A DNA stretch of 64,000 nucleotides from Arthrobacter koreensis. GTDB lineage: Bacteria; Actinomycetota; Actinomycetes; Actinomycetales; Micrococcaceae. The translations under genes and the position numbers were made by a program. The notes under the pieces are model-generated. The model had not been told where the DNA came from. It searched no databases and was given only the letters and a program-made list of their open reading frames with translations. Shown here piece by piece: positions 25,661 through 34,555 of this stretch. The stretch lies in assembly GCF_009193255.1 (NCBI RefSeq), contig NZ_WACG01000001.1, positions 930,001 to 994,000 of the forward strand, written 5' to 3'. Every line of letters begins with the position of its first letter. The first letter of the stretch is position 1.

Positions 25661-25837
25661 ATGTTCCAGACCCGGACAAGCCAACGGACTTCACACCGGA
25701 CAACCGCCCTCCTCGCAGGGATTGCGGTAGCCTCGGCCCTCGTGGCCGGAGGAGTTTCCGCCGTAGAAATGAGCTTCGATACCGCTCCCGCGCTCTCCAG
25801 CACCGCAGCATCCGCTGCCGTTGAGGCGCAGGTTTAG
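25661..25837 (+). CDS. 58-residue secreted or membrane peptide
   Basis: A short open frame of 58 residues follows an excellent ribosome site (GGAAAGGAGG at 25643-25652). The product has a basic N-terminus rich in Arg/Thr, a hydrophobic stretch (ALLAGIAVASALVAGGVSA) and a polar Ala/Ser tail, as in a signal peptide with a very short mature part or a single-pass membrane peptide. A strong intrinsic terminator follows 21 bases after the stop. I do not recognise a family. The ribosome site, codon choice and terminator argue that it is real. Confidence 0.6.
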   Translation: MFQTRTSQRTSHRTTALLAGIAVASALVAGGVSAVEMSFDTAPALSSTAASAAVEAQV

Positions 25838-25858
25838 AGCCGTTCCGGAAAAAGCCGG

Positions 25859-25893
25859 AAAAGGGCCGCAGGCAATTGCCTGCGGCCCTTTTT
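25859..25893 (+). terminator. Intrinsic terminator after the 58-residue gene
   Basis: A perfect 34-base palindrome centred between 25875 and 25876 (arms begin AAAAGGGCCGCAGGCAA) is followed by further T. The A-run on the left means it can also work leftward. Confidence 0.85.
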
Positions 25894-25965
25894 GCTGTTC
25901 CGGAGCAGTGGCAGAATGTCCCGCAGAACGGCAGCATCCACGCACCATCCCCAGGAGCTGATCGC

Positions 25966-26283
25966 ATGGCCGCCTCCCAGCGGGCACCCCACGGACCGGA
26001 CTACGGCAACGTCCCCGTCATCGCCTCCGGAGTCATCGCCGGATTCGTGGCAGTTACGACGGCGGTGGTTTCCACGGGCGGCGCGGAGAACGAACTGCGC
26101 TGGCAGCTGGGGCTGGCTGCCGGGTGCATCACGTTCATCGTGTGCCTGCTGACCTTCCTGCTGATGATCATTGCGGGCAAACCGAACCCGGACTCGATGG
26201 GACACGGCTCGGGCGTCAACCGCAGGTTCGGAGCGGTTCCGCGCTCCGAGGACAAAGAGCCGGAGAATCCCGGACGGGATTAA
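25966..26283 (+). CDS. Small membrane protein, two helices
   Basis: The 105-residue product has two hydrophobic segments, VPVIASGVIAGFVAVTTAVV and LAAGCITFIVCLLTFLLMII, followed by a charged tail (VPRSEDKEPENPGRD). GGAG lies 9 bases before the ATG at 25966. Similar small proteins of unknown role are common in Arthrobacter-like genomes. It is a short single-gene unit between two terminators. No catalytic motif is seen. Confidence 0.65.
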   Translation: MAASQRAPHGPDYGNVPVIASGVIAGFVAVTTAVVSTGGAENELRWQLGLAAGCITFIVCLLTFLLMIIAGKPNPDSMGHGSGVNRRFGAVPRSEDKEPENPGRD

Positions 26284-26286
26284 AAA

Positions 26287-26318
26287 GACTGGGCGGCCGG
26301 TTTCCCGGCCGCCCAGTC
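26287..26318. terminator. Bidirectional terminator between convergent genes
   Basis: A perfect 14-bp stem (26287-26300 and 26305-26318, GACTGGGCGGCCGG) with a 4-base loop is preceded by TAAAAA, which gives a U-run to transcripts coming from the right, so it likely ends the surface-protein gene as well as the small membrane gene. Confidence 0.85.
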
Positions 26319-26329
26319 TCTTCTGCGGG

Positions 26330-29300
26330 TTAGCTCCTGCTTCCCCGGCGGCGCTTGGCTGCTGCTACTCCTGCTCCGCCCGCGGCGATCAGTCCGGCAC
26401 CGAGGGCCAGGAAGCCGCCTGCGAACTCAGCACCGGTGGACGGCAGTCGCTTCTTGCCCGGCCGGTCCGGTGTGGGACGCGGTGCCGGCTGCGTTGCGGT
26501 GTAGGTGTTGACGACGCGCAGCTCGGATGCCCCGGCGGCGGTGATGCCAACCGGTTCGGGGAGGACCGTGCTGACTTCCAGTCCGCTGCTCACGCCCGTT
26601 GCCGTCTCCGTCACTTCGCACTCAGTGCCCTGAGCCAGCCCGCCGAACGTGGACATCACCTCGCCGGTGGCCCCGGCCGGAACGGTCACCGTTTCATCCA
26701 GTACCGTTTCCTCGGCCAGGATGCAGACCACGTTCAGCACCACTTCTCCCTGATGCCCCGCGGCCGCACCGGCAATCTGCTTAGTGACGACGAGGGTTCC
26801 GGGATTGAAGGTGTAGGTGTTCGTCACCGTTGCTTCGCTGACCGTGGCCGCGGCTATGGTCACCGGTTCCGGCAGGATCGTCGTCACGGCGACGGCGTCC
26901 GTCGCGCCGCTGCCGGGTTCGGCGACCGCACACTCGGTACCCACGGGAAGGTCTTCGAACTCCTGTGTTTCGGTACCGGTGGTTCCGGCGGGGATCGTCA
27001 CCGTCTCATCCAGCACGGTCTCGCCGTCCAAGGTGCACACGATGCCCAGGACAATGTCCTCCTGCGCGCCGGCTGCTTCGCCATCGATCACCTTGCTGAC
27101 GCTGAGCGAACCGGGATTGAAGGTGTACGTGTTGGTGACTGCGGCTTCAACCCCGGCACCGGCCGCGATGGTTACCGGGTCCGGCAGCACGGTGCTGACG
27201 CCAACCGTTTCCGTTGCGCCGTCCTGCGTCTCGGTGACGGTGCATTCGGTGCCTACCGCCAGGTCCTCATACTGGGTCGATTCAGTGCCGGTGGAACCTG
27301 CCGGGATGGTGAACGATTCGTCGAGGACGGTTTCGCCGTCCAGGGTGCAGACCGTTTGCAGGACAATGTCGTCCTGGTTCCCGGCCGCTTCACCGTCGAT
27401 GACCTTGCTCACGGAGATTGATCCGGGAGCGAAGGTATAGGTGTTCGTGACGGTGGCCTCGACGTCACCTCCGGCAGGAACGGTGAACGGATCCGGAAGA
27501 TCCGTCTCCACCAGGATGGCCGGGGTGCTGCCGTCCTCCAGTTCCGTTACCGAGCAGGATGCCCCCGCCGGCACGTTCAGGAAGCGGCCGAAGACCGGGG
27601 AAGCCGCCTGCGGCGGGCCCTGGAAGGTCTCCTCCAGGACGGTCGCCCCGTTCAGCGTGCAGGTGACCTCAACCAGGACAGCTTCCTGGCTGCCGGCAGC
27701 CGGACCATCGAAATTCTTATAGACCGTGATCATGCCGGGTTTCTGCGTGTAGGTGTTGGTGACCGCGGCAGTTGCCGTGCCTCCCGCCGGGATGGTCGCG
27801 GTGTCCGGCAGGTCGACGACGACGGCGATCTCGTCAGTCTCGCCGGTGGCCGACTCCGTCACTGCGCACGCGCTGCCGGCCGGGATGTCCGTGAATGTCT
27901 GCGATTGCGGTGCGGTAGTCCCCGCCGGAATCGTGACCGAAGTGCTGAAGGTCGTGACGTCGTCGAGCCGGCAGAGGATGTCTATCTGTACCTCACCCTG
28001 CTGTCCCGCCGCTGCTCCGGCGATGGCCTTGGAGACAGTCAATGAGCCCGGGTTCACCGTGTAGGTGTTGGTGACGGTGATTTCCACACCGTCCTCCGCA
28101 GGAATGGTGACCGTACCCGTAGCCGGTTCAAACACTGTCTCGACGCCAATCTCGGTGCTGGACCCGTTGGCCGTTTCAGTGACGGTGCAGCTCGTGCCGG
28201 CGAGCAGGCCGGTGTATTCCACCGGATCGATCTCGGTTGCTCCCGCCGGGATGGTGATCGTTTCGTTGAGGGTAGAGGCGCCGGTGCAGACGACGTTCAG
28301 CGTCACGGGGCCCTGCTGGCCCGCGGCTGCGCCCTCGATCAGCTTCCGGACTCCCAGGACACCGGTCCTGAAGGTGTAGGTGTTGGTGACGGCGGCTTGG
28401 ACACTGCCGGCGGCGGGAACGGTGTACGTGCCCGTACCTGTGGTCTCCACAGCGATGCTGGTGGTTTCTCCGCTGCTGGTTTCCGTGACCACGCAGCTGG
28501 TGTTAGCGGGCAGGTTTCCGTACTCGGTGGGGGTGACCTCCGTGGCGTTGGCCGGGATGGTGATGGTGTCATTGACCACCTGCGTTTCGCCTGAGGTGCA
28601 GACCACCGTGAGAACTACCTCGCCCTGGGCGCCGGCAGCTTCACCGGCGATGGTCTTGCCCACGGAGAGCGTTCCGGGTACGAAGGTGTAGGTGTCCGTG
28701 ACGGTGGCCGTCGCGGTGGTCCCTGCCGTGATGGCCACCGGGTCCGGCAGGACGGTGCTCACCGCTACGGTAGCCGTGGCTCCGTTGGTGGGCTCGGTGA
28801 TGGTGCAGGTGGATCCCACCGGAATCTCGTTGAAGGTCTCGCTGACGGATCCCGTGGTCCCCGCATCGATGTTGAACGTGAACTGGTAGCCCTCGCCGCA
28901 GTCGATGCTGATGGCTACGGCTCCCTGGCTGCCGGCTGCCGCACCGTCGATCGTCTTGGTCACGGCGAGGGAACCAACTTCGAAGAACTCCGCCTGCGCG
29001 GTGGCGTTGGAGGTCAGCGTCCGGGTGGCGGCGAGGATCAGCTTCTGGGCGGTGGTGGTTCCTGACGTGGCGCCGTCGTACAGGTACACGTTTCCTGTCG
29101 GAACCGATACCGCCGCCTGCGCCAGGATGGTGGCCGGCCCCGTGTCTCCGGCATCGCTTCTCACCCATACCTGGGTCCCGGACTCAACCGGGTTGGTGAT
29201 GGGCACGGTGCCGGCTGCGTCGGCATAGAGAGTGAACCCGTCGGACACGCTGACGTTAATCTCGGCGCCTTCCTGCGCCTGCACGGTGTAGGGACCGGCC

Positions 29301-30007
29301 ACGCCGTTCACCGAGGCCTCTGCCGTGGCAGGAGTGACGGAGATATCCGGTGCCGGAGGTTCGGTCTGGGGGCCGGCGGCGATGGTCGCGTTCACGATTC
29401 CGGCCACGGCCGAGTAAATCGGGGAACCGGGCCTCACCACGTAGCCGTCGGTAAAGAACCAGATGGCTGCCTGCACTGCCGCCGCCCGCTGGTTGTTGTT
29501 GAGCCCCGCTGGCAGGTTGGAGGACGGGTAGTAGGTATTCAGGATCCGCTCCACGTACCCGATATTGGGGACATTGGCCTCGGACCAGGTGCCGTTGACG
29601 TAGCCGATGCCCACGCGGGTAGAAGTGCGCAGGTCGATGCAGTACATCTGGGCGGTGGTGGTGCCCTGGGCGTCCTGGGTCTCGATGATTCCCGCGAAGT
29701 CAACATTCTCTGTTTCGTAGCCGGCGGGAATGGACGTGGGATAGGAATCGATGGGCCAGGTGGTGCCGGCCGGCGGCAGCGCCCCGTTGACGGCCTGCCC
29801 AAATCCCAGGGACGTGATGACGATGTCCGTCTCTTCGGAGGTGCCCACCGGATCGTTCCGGACTGGTTCGCCTATGCGCGCCTGGACCGGCCCGGCGAAG
29901 GGGAGCAGCAGCAGGAATGACAGCACCAGGACGGCGATGCCCCTGAGCCTTCGGTGCAGCGTGCGGCGTGTGGTTCCACGGCGGGCAGGAGACTGCTCAG
30001 TGTTCAT
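26330..30007 (-). CDS. LPxTG-anchored thioester-domain surface protein with DUF5979-like repeats
   Basis: The 1225-residue protein has a basic signal peptide (cleavage near residue 43, VQA), a thioester domain with Cys 123 (MYCIDLRT) and Gln 179 (AAVQAAIWFF) expected to form an internal Cys-Gln thioester, a linker Ig-like region, eight tandem repeats of about 104 residues, and a sorting signal LPSTG near 1188, hydrophobic stretch and KRRRG tail. Sortase would attach it to the wall; the thioester could bind covalently to a host or matrix amine. Every repeat keeps two cysteines. The ATG at 30007 has GAGGGGAA upstream. It lies 133 bases after a two-component system on the same strand. Confidence 0.92.
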   Translation of the reverse strand: MNTEQSPARRGTTRRTLHRRLRGIAVLVLSFLLLLPFAGPVQARIGEPVRNDPVGTSEETDIVITSLGFGQAVNGALPPAGTTWPIDSYPTSIPAGYETENVDFAGIIETQDAQGTTTAQMYCIDLRTSTRVGIGYVNGTWSEANVPNIGYVERILNTYYPSSNLPAGLNNNQRAAAVQAAIWFFTDGYVVRPGSPIYSAVAGIVNATIAAGPQTEPPAPDISVTPATAEASVNGVAGPYTVQAQEGAEINVSVSDGFTLYADAAGTVPITNPVESGTQVWVRSDAGDTGPATILAQAAVSVPTGNVYLYDGATSGTTTAQKLILAATRTLTSNATAQAEFFEVGSLAVTKTIDGAAAGSQGAVAISIDCGEGYQFTFNIDAGTTGSVSETFNEIPVGSTCTITEPTNGATATVAVSTVLPDPVAITAGTTATATVTDTYTFVPGTLSVGKTIAGEAAGAQGEVVLTVVCTSGETQVVNDTITIPANATEVTPTEYGNLPANTSCVVTETSSGETTSIAVETTGTGTYTVPAAGSVQAAVTNTYTFRTGVLGVRKLIEGAAAGQQGPVTLNVVCTGASTLNETITIPAGATEIDPVEYTGLLAGTSCTVTETANGSSTEIGVETVFEPATGTVTIPAEDGVEITVTNTYTVNPGSLTVSKAIAGAAAGQQGEVQIDILCRLDDVTTFSTSVTIPAGTTAPQSQTFTDIPAGSACAVTESATGETDEIAVVVDLPDTATIPAGGTATAAVTNTYTQKPGMITVYKNFDGPAAGSQEAVLVEVTCTLNGATVLEETFQGPPQAASPVFGRFLNVPAGASCSVTELEDGSTPAILVETDLPDPFTVPAGGDVEATVTNTYTFAPGSISVSKVIDGEAAGNQDDIVLQTVCTLDGETVLDESFTIPAGSTGTESTQYEDLAVGTECTVTETQDGATETVGVSTVLPDPVTIAAGAGVEAAVTNTYTFNPGSLSVSKVIDGEAAGAQEDIVLGIVCTLDGETVLDETVTIPAGTTGTETQEFEDLPVGTECAVAEPGSGATDAVAVTTILPEPVTIAAATVSEATVTNTYTFNPGTLVVTKQIAGAAAGHQGEVVLNVVCILAEETVLDETVTVPAGATGEVMSTFGGLAQGTECEVTETATGVSSGLEVSTVLPEPVGITAAGASELRVVNTYTATQPAPRPTPDRPGKKRLPSTGAEFAGGFLALGAGLIAAGGAGVAAAKRRRGSRS
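26500..28980 (-). repeat. Eight tandem coding repeats of about 309-315 bases
   Basis: The ends of successive units (coding NTYT) recur at about 26499, 26808, 27123, 27432, 27747, 28062, 28374 and 28686, a period of 309-315 bases. Units begin with a PGSLxVxKxIxGxAAGxQ pattern. The two units ending nearest 27123 and 26808 share the stretch SVSKVIDGEAAG and are the most alike, suggesting recent duplication. Confidence 0.85.
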
Positions 30008-30140
30008 GGTTCCCCTCGGGTGCGAGTAATGAGGTGGAAACGTTCCCGGGGTGACATTGGGACCCCTGTTTCCTACCCTGGCCGCCGAGACTAATCCCGC
30101 GCTCAACCCGCCACCAGAGGGGCGGCCTAATATCCGGCCG

Positions 30141-30785
30141 CTAGGAGCGGATAATCCTCTGCTCCCGCGCCACGGCAATGGCGGCGGTGCGGTTATCCAC
30201 ACCGAGCTTTTCGTAAATGTGGACCAGATGGGTCTTGACCGTGGCTTCACTGATGAACAGCCGACGGGAAATGGCGCGGTTGGACATACCGGTGGCGAGG
30301 AGCTCGACCAGCTCGATCTCACGGGCACTCAGCGAAGGTGCCGGGTTGCGCATCCGCCCCATCAGCCTCGCAGCGACTTCAGGTGCCAGGGCGGTCTGTC
30401 CGGCCGCAGCTGACCGGGCCGCATCACGGATGCTGCTTGGCGGAGCGTCCTTGAGCATGTAGCCGCTGGCACCTGCTTCCACTGCGGCGAGGATATCGGC
30501 GTCCGTGTCGTACGTAGTCAGGACCAGCACCGGCAGATTCGGGTACTGCTCCTTGATTCGCCGGGTCGCCGTGACCCCGTCCATGCCCGGTGCCATCTGG
30601 AGGTCCATGAGCACCAGGTCGATTGTTCCGCCTACCGCAAACTCACGTTCAAGGATCCGCAGCGCCTCATCGCCGTTGGCCGCTTCCTCGGCGACGGACA
30701 CGTCCTCGAACCCGGAGAACATGGCGCGCAGGCCGGCCCGCACTACGGGGTGGTCATCCACCAGCAGTACCCGCAGTTCAGCCAC
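30141..30785 (-). CDS. NarL/LuxR-family response regulator
   Basis: The 214-residue protein has a receiver domain (VLLVDDHPVVRAGL, phospho-acceptor Asp near 61 in LVLMDLQMAP, Lys in YMLKDAP) and a C-terminal LuxR helix-turn-helix (LSAREIELVELLATGMSNRAISRRLFISEATVKTHLVHIYEKLGV). The start is a GTG at 30785 with AAGGAAAGCC in front, inside the last codons of the kinase gene, so translation is coupled. It should be phosphorylated by the kinase encoded next to it. Likely targets are the divergent ABC genes at 32294 or the downstream surface-protein gene. Confidence 0.93.
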   Translation of the reverse strand: MAELRVLLVDDHPVVRAGLRAMFSGFEDVSVAEEAANGDEALRILEREFAVGGTIDLVLMDLQMAPGMDGVTATRRIKEQYPNLPVLVLTTYDTDADILAAVEAGASGYMLKDAPPSSIRDAARSAAAGQTALAPEVAARLMGRMRNPAPSLSAREIELVELLATGMSNRAISRRLFISEATVKTHLVHIYEKLGVDNRTAAIAVAREQRIIRS

Positions 30786-32115
30786 GGCTTTCCTTTCCTG
30801 TGCCTTGAGCGGATGCCTGTGGCCCGGGTGCAGCCCCGGCCTGCTGCGGTTCGGGAAGCGGAAGCCGGATTCCCACTGCCGTCCCTTCCCCCGGAGCTGA
30901 TTCAACGTCCAGGCTGCCCCCCAGCGCTGCAATCCGGTCCGCGATGGAGATCAGCCCATAGCCGGTGCCGTCCCGGCGCGGACCTGATCGGGCACGTTCA
31001 GCGTCCGCATCGAATCCCCGCCCGTCGTCGAAAATATCCAGCGTGATATCCCCGCCAAGGAAGGCCAGCGTGACCACTGCCCGGCTGGCGTCCGCATGCT
31101 GGAGGACGTTGGCAAGCGTAGCCTGCACCGCCCGCAGCACAGCAACTTCGTAGGGTGCCGGCATTGGTACGGGGTCACCTTCCAGCCGGAAACTGCAGGC
31201 CAGCTGCCGGCCCTGCGCGGCGGCACGTTCCTGCACCGACTGGCAGGCCCGGGCCAGGCGTTCCGACAGGGAGCCGCGGGCATCCTCCGGTTCGCGCAGG
31301 TCCCGGACGAAACGCCGGGCTTCGGACAGGTTCTCCGCAGCGGTGTCCTCGACCGTGTCCAGCCTGCCCCGCACGGTTTCGAGGTTCCCGCTGTCCAGCG
31401 CTCCGCGGGCAGAGCGGCTCATCAGCACGATGCTGGCCAGTCCCTGGGCCAGGGTGTCGTGGATTTCACGGGCCAGGCGCTCACGTTCCTCCAGCACGCC
31501 CTGTTCGCGCTGGCTGCGCGCCAGTTCTGCACGGGTGCGGCGCAGTTCGTCCAGGGCTTCTCCCTGGCTGGTGACCTCCGCATACAGGGCCTGGTAGGCG
31601 AGCGCCATAATGACGGCGAATGCCGCTCCGATCAGCGGCCCCAGCAGCATCGCCGCGTGGAACTCCTGAGCGTGCGCCCACTGCGCGGCAACGACGGCGG
31701 CAGTGGTCACCGCAACGGTGAGGAGGGCCGGACGCAGGGGCAGCAAATGCAGCTGCAGGAAGAACAGCGGAAAGGCCAGCCAGGAAAAGTCCGGGCTGAG
31801 GAGCAGAAGCAGGGCCCAGAGACCGGTGACCACCCCCAGCCAGGCCAAGCCGTGCCGCTCCGGATCGAAACGCAGCCCCCGGCGTCGCCGCACGCCGTCG
31901 GACGCGCGCTTTTCGGCGACCGTGCCCACCACATACACGGCAGCCAGCACGGCAGAAAGCAGCAGGGCTGCTGCGGAATTCCAGGACAGCGGAGCCATCA
32001 GGAGCATCCGTCCCACTGCAACAGCCAGCAGAAGGGCAAACCCGACGTGCAGGGCCAGGCGCAGCACACGCAGGACCCGCTCGCCGGCCCGCGGCCGGCC
32101 CAACTCAGCGGACAT
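30778..32115 (-). CDS. Sensor histidine kinase (HisKA_3 type)
   Basis: The 445-residue kinase has about five or six membrane helices in residues 18-178, a short coiled stretch (LDELRRTRAELARSQREQ), the phospho-acceptor His near 219 in LAREIHDTLAQG, and an HATPase domain (LANVLQHADASRAVV, DDGRGFD, GTGYGLISIADR). It has no large extracellular domain, as in intramembrane-sensing kinases that react to cell-envelope stress. It overlaps the response regulator start by 8 bases. An FtsX-type ABC exporter is divergent, as in antibiotic-sensing modules. Confidence 0.93.
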   Translation of the reverse strand: MSAELGRPRAGERVLRVLRLALHVGFALLLAVAVGRMLLMAPLSWNSAAALLLSAVLAAVYVVGTVAEKRASDGVRRRRGLRFDPERHGLAWLGVVTGLWALLLLLSPDFSWLAFPLFFLQLHLLPLRPALLTVAVTTAAVVAAQWAHAQEFHAAMLLGPLIGAAFAVIMALAYQALYAEVTSQGEALDELRRTRAELARSQREQGVLEERERLAREIHDTLAQGLASIVLMSRSARGALDSGNLETVRGRLDTVEDTAAENLSEARRFVRDLREPEDARGSLSERLARACQSVQERAAAQGRQLACSFRLEGDPVPMPAPYEVAVLRAVQATLANVLQHADASRAVVTLAFLGGDITLDIFDDGRGFDADAERARSGPRRDGTGYGLISIADRIAALGGSLDVESAPGEGTAVGIRLPLPEPQQAGAAPGPQASAQGTGKESRG

Positions 32116-32149
32116 ACCGCCAGCCTAGCCACCGGGCCGCAGCACCGCA

Positions 32150-32206
32150 TCAACCGAATGGTTGACCGCCCGCTGCACCCTTTGATGCGCCCGGACCGTA
32201 CGGTCC
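32150..32206. promoter_or_regulatory. Two palindromes in the kinase/exporter divergent region
   Basis: TCAACC-N4-GGTTGA (32150-32165) and GGACCGTACGGTCC (32193-32206) are both perfect. They lie between the histidine kinase start (32115) and the ABC permease start (32294). Either is a good candidate site for the NarL-type regulator. Confidence 0.55.
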
Positions 32207-32293
32207 ACCGATGCCGGGCAGCCTCCCCGCCGGAACAGTTGAAGCAGGGGGAATCCCGAGAAAACCGGTCTACACGATCAAAGGAAAATCCAC

Positions 32294-33373
32294 ATGTACC
32301 TGGCCCTGCGAGAAATGCGCTTCGCGAAAGGCCGTTTCGCCCTGATGGGAACGGTCGTTGCGCTCATCAGCTTCCTGCTCGTGATGCTCTCCGGCCTCAC
32401 GGCCGGCCTGTCCAACCAGTCCACCTCCAGCATCAAGCTCCTCCCGGCTGACGAGGTGGTCTTCGGCGCGCCTGCGGGCACCGACCCCAAAGCCTCCTTC
32501 ACCGAATCCTCGGTCACCCCCGAGCAGCTGCAGGCGTGGCAGGACGCGCCCGGGGTGAGCAGTGCCGAGCCGCTGGGCATCACCCAGGGACGCATCCAGG
32601 CCGGAGGCACGGCTTCCGCGGCGATCTTCGGAGTGAACCCCGGCGCCGGCACCGCGCCGGAGGGCGTTTCTCCGGGGAAAGCCGTGGTCAGCCAGCAATT
32701 TGCCGATGACCTGGGGCTGAAGCCCGGCTCGGAGGCGTCCGTCAACGGCCAGCCGTTCACCGTTGCCTCCGTGGTGGAAGACCAGTGGTACAGCCACACC
32801 CCTGTCGTCTGGATCTCGCTCTCTGACTGGAAGGACGCGGCCCACACCGAACCGGATGTTGCCGGTACGGTCCTGGCCGTGGACTACGACGGCGGCACGC
32901 GGGACGGTGCCGCGATGGACGCTGCGAACAGCGCCGCCGGAACCACCAGCCTGGAACGCTCGGACAGCCTGACGGCGCTGCCCGCCTACAGCTCCGAGAA
33001 CGGATCCCTGCTCATGATGCAGGCCTTCCTGTACGGCATTTCCGCGCTGGTGATCGTGGCTTTCCTCACCGTCTGGACACTGCAGCGCACCCGGGACATT
33101 GCAGTGCTGCGGGCCCTGGGCGCAACCCGTTCCTACGTGCTGCGGGACGCACTGGTCCAGGCCGCCGTCATCCTCGCCGCCGGGGCGGCAGCCGGGGGCC
33201 TGCTCGGAACCGCTGCGGGTGCCGTGGCCGCCACGGCTGCACCCTTCGCCGCCACCGCCGCCACCACGGTGCTGCCCGTTGCCGGCGTCTTCCTCCTTGG
33301 CCTGGCCGGCGCAGCGCTCGCCGTCCGCCGCGTCACCAAGGTAGACCCCCTCCTGGCCCTGGGCGGGAACTGA
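32294..33373 (+). CDS. FtsX-family ABC transporter permease
   Basis: The 359-residue protein has the MacB/FtsX layout: one N-terminal helix ([18 protein letters not shown]), a large extracellular domain to about residue 230, then three helices with the FtsX signature ([31 protein letters not shown]). AAAGGAAA precedes the ATG. It should form an exporter or mechanotransmitter with the ATPase 40 bases downstream. The divergent two-component system suggests a role in resisting envelope-active compounds. Confidence 0.9.
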   Translation: MYLALREMRFAKGRFALMGTVVALISFLLVMLSGLTAGLSNQSTSSIKLLPADEVVFGAPAGTDPKASFTESSVTPEQLQAWQDAPGVSSAEPLGITQGRIQAGGTASAAIFGVNPGAGTAPEGVSPGKAVVSQQFADDLGLKPGSEASVNGQPFTVASVVEDQWYSHTPVVWISLSDWKDAAHTEPDVAGTVLAVDYDGGTRDGAAMDAANSAAGTTSLERSDSLTALPAYSSENGSLLMMQAFLYGISALVIVAFLTVWTLQRTRDIAVLRALGATRSYVLRDALVQAAVILAAGAAAGGLLGTAAGAVAATAAPFAATAATTVLPVAGVFLLGLAGAALAVRRVTKVDPLLALGGN

Positions 33374-33413
33374 TCCCCCGTGCACTCCACCAGCTACAGA
33401 CAGGAACACTCCC

Positions 33414-34121
33414 ATGAACAACACCACCACGGCCCTGGTCCTGAAGGACGTCACCCTCGAATACCCGGACGGGCAGAACAACACCGTCCGGGCACTGGAC
33501 ATCGTCAGCCTGTCCGCCGTCCGCGGCACCGTCACCGGACTGGCGGGACCCTCCGGTTCCGGCAAGTCAAGCCTGCTGGCGGTCGCGGCAACCCTGATCC
33601 CGCCTACATCCGGAACTGTGGAGGTCAACGGGTCCGACGTCGGCGGGCTGGATGACACCGGCCGGGCCCGGCTGCGGCGGGAGGAAATTGGGATCGTCTT
33701 CCAGCAGCCGAACCTGCTGCCCTCCCTCACCGCCGTTGAACAGCTCGTTGCCGTGGCGCACCTGCGGGGCGAATCCACCGGCCCGGCTGCGGAGCGAGCT
33801 GCGGAGCTGCTTGGCATCGTGGGGCTGGGCGGGCAGGCGAGCCAGCGCCCGCACCAGCTCTCCGGCGGCCAGCGGCAGCGCGTGAACATCGCCCGGGCCC
33901 TGATGGGGAACCCGTCACTGCTCCTGGTGGACGAACCCACCGCTGCCCTGGACCATGAGCGCTCCGCCTCGATCATGAAGCTGCTCCGCGAGGTCACGGA
34001 GGAATTCAAGGTGGCCACCATCCTGGTGACACACGACGTCGAGTTCCTTCCCCTGGCTGACGTGGTGGTGCGGATGCGGGACGGCGTGCTGACCCACCCG
34101 GCTCCGGTGGACACTCCCTAG
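33414..34121 (+). CDS. MacB/LolD-type ABC ATP-binding protein
   Basis: The 235-residue ATPase has Walker [11 protein letters not shown]-loop [15 protein letters not shown], signature [15 protein letters not shown], Walker [13 protein letters not shown] and H-loop VTHD. This compact form partners with FtsX-type permeases such as the one just upstream. The region between Walker A and the signature is normal length. It ends 8 bases from the convergent MarR gene. Confidence 0.94.
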   Translation: MNNTTTALVLKDVTLEYPDGQNNTVRALDIVSLSAVRGTVTGLAGPSGSGKSSLLAVAATLIPPTSGTVEVNGSDVGGLDDTGRARLRREEIGIVFQQPNLLPSLTAVEQLVAVAHLRGESTGPAAERAAELLGIVGLGGQASQRPHQLSGGQRQRVNIARALMGNPSLLLVDEPTAALDHERSASIMKLLREVTEEFKVATILVTHDVEFLPLADVVVRMRDGVLTHPAPVDTP

Positions 34122-34129
34122 TTACCCCG

Positions 34130-34555
34130 TTATCCCACGGACCGCGAAACGTGCCGCAGCCAGCGGCTCACGGTCTCCAGTTCCTCCTCGGTGAATCCGT
34201 TGGTGATGAGGTTGTTGAGGTCTGTGATTGCCGCCCGGACATCATCAAGGGCGTCCTCACCGGCTTCGGCGAGGTTCACCCGAATGGTCCGGCGGTCCTC
34301 CGGATCAGGTTCCCGGTGGATCAGCCCGGCCTGCTCCATCCGTGCGAGCAGGCCGGAGGTACCGGCAGCGGAGCCGTGCAGCGCGGCTGCCACCTCGCCG
34401 GTGGTGGTTCCGGGCGCGGCCGCGACGTGGAAGAGAACGCCGGCGGCCGGAGCGCTGATTCCGCGGCTGCGTCCCCGGCGGCTGATCCACCGTGCCAGCC
34501 GCCGTTCGGCTTCCAGCGTGAGGAAGACCAGCCGGGGAGGTTTGCCGGATTTCAT
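34130..34555 (-). CDS. MarR-family transcriptional regulator
   Basis: The 141-residue protein shows a winged helix: GEVAAALHGSAAGTSGLLARMEQAGLIHREPDPEDRRTIRVNLAEAG. I chose the ATG at 34555 because it overlaps the upstream hydrolase stop by 4 bases; a longer frame would overlap the hydrolase by 54 bases. As second gene of a two-gene operon it probably represses its own operon through the palindrome at 35442-35459. Confidence 0.88.
   Translation of the reverse strand: MKSGKPPRLVFLTLEAERRLARWISRRGRSRGISAPAAGVLFHVAAAPGTTTGEVAAALHGSAAGTSGLLARMEQAGLIHREPDPEDRRTIRVNLAEAGEDALDDVRAAITDLNNLITNGFTEEELETVSRWLRHVSRSVG

Noticed and set aside
26817-28691. A row of open frames of about 100-207 codons on the plus strand
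   Set aside because: They mirror the eight tandem repeats of the surface protein coded on the minus strand; GC-rich repeat codons leave the opposite strand open. They lack ribosome sites and resemble no family.
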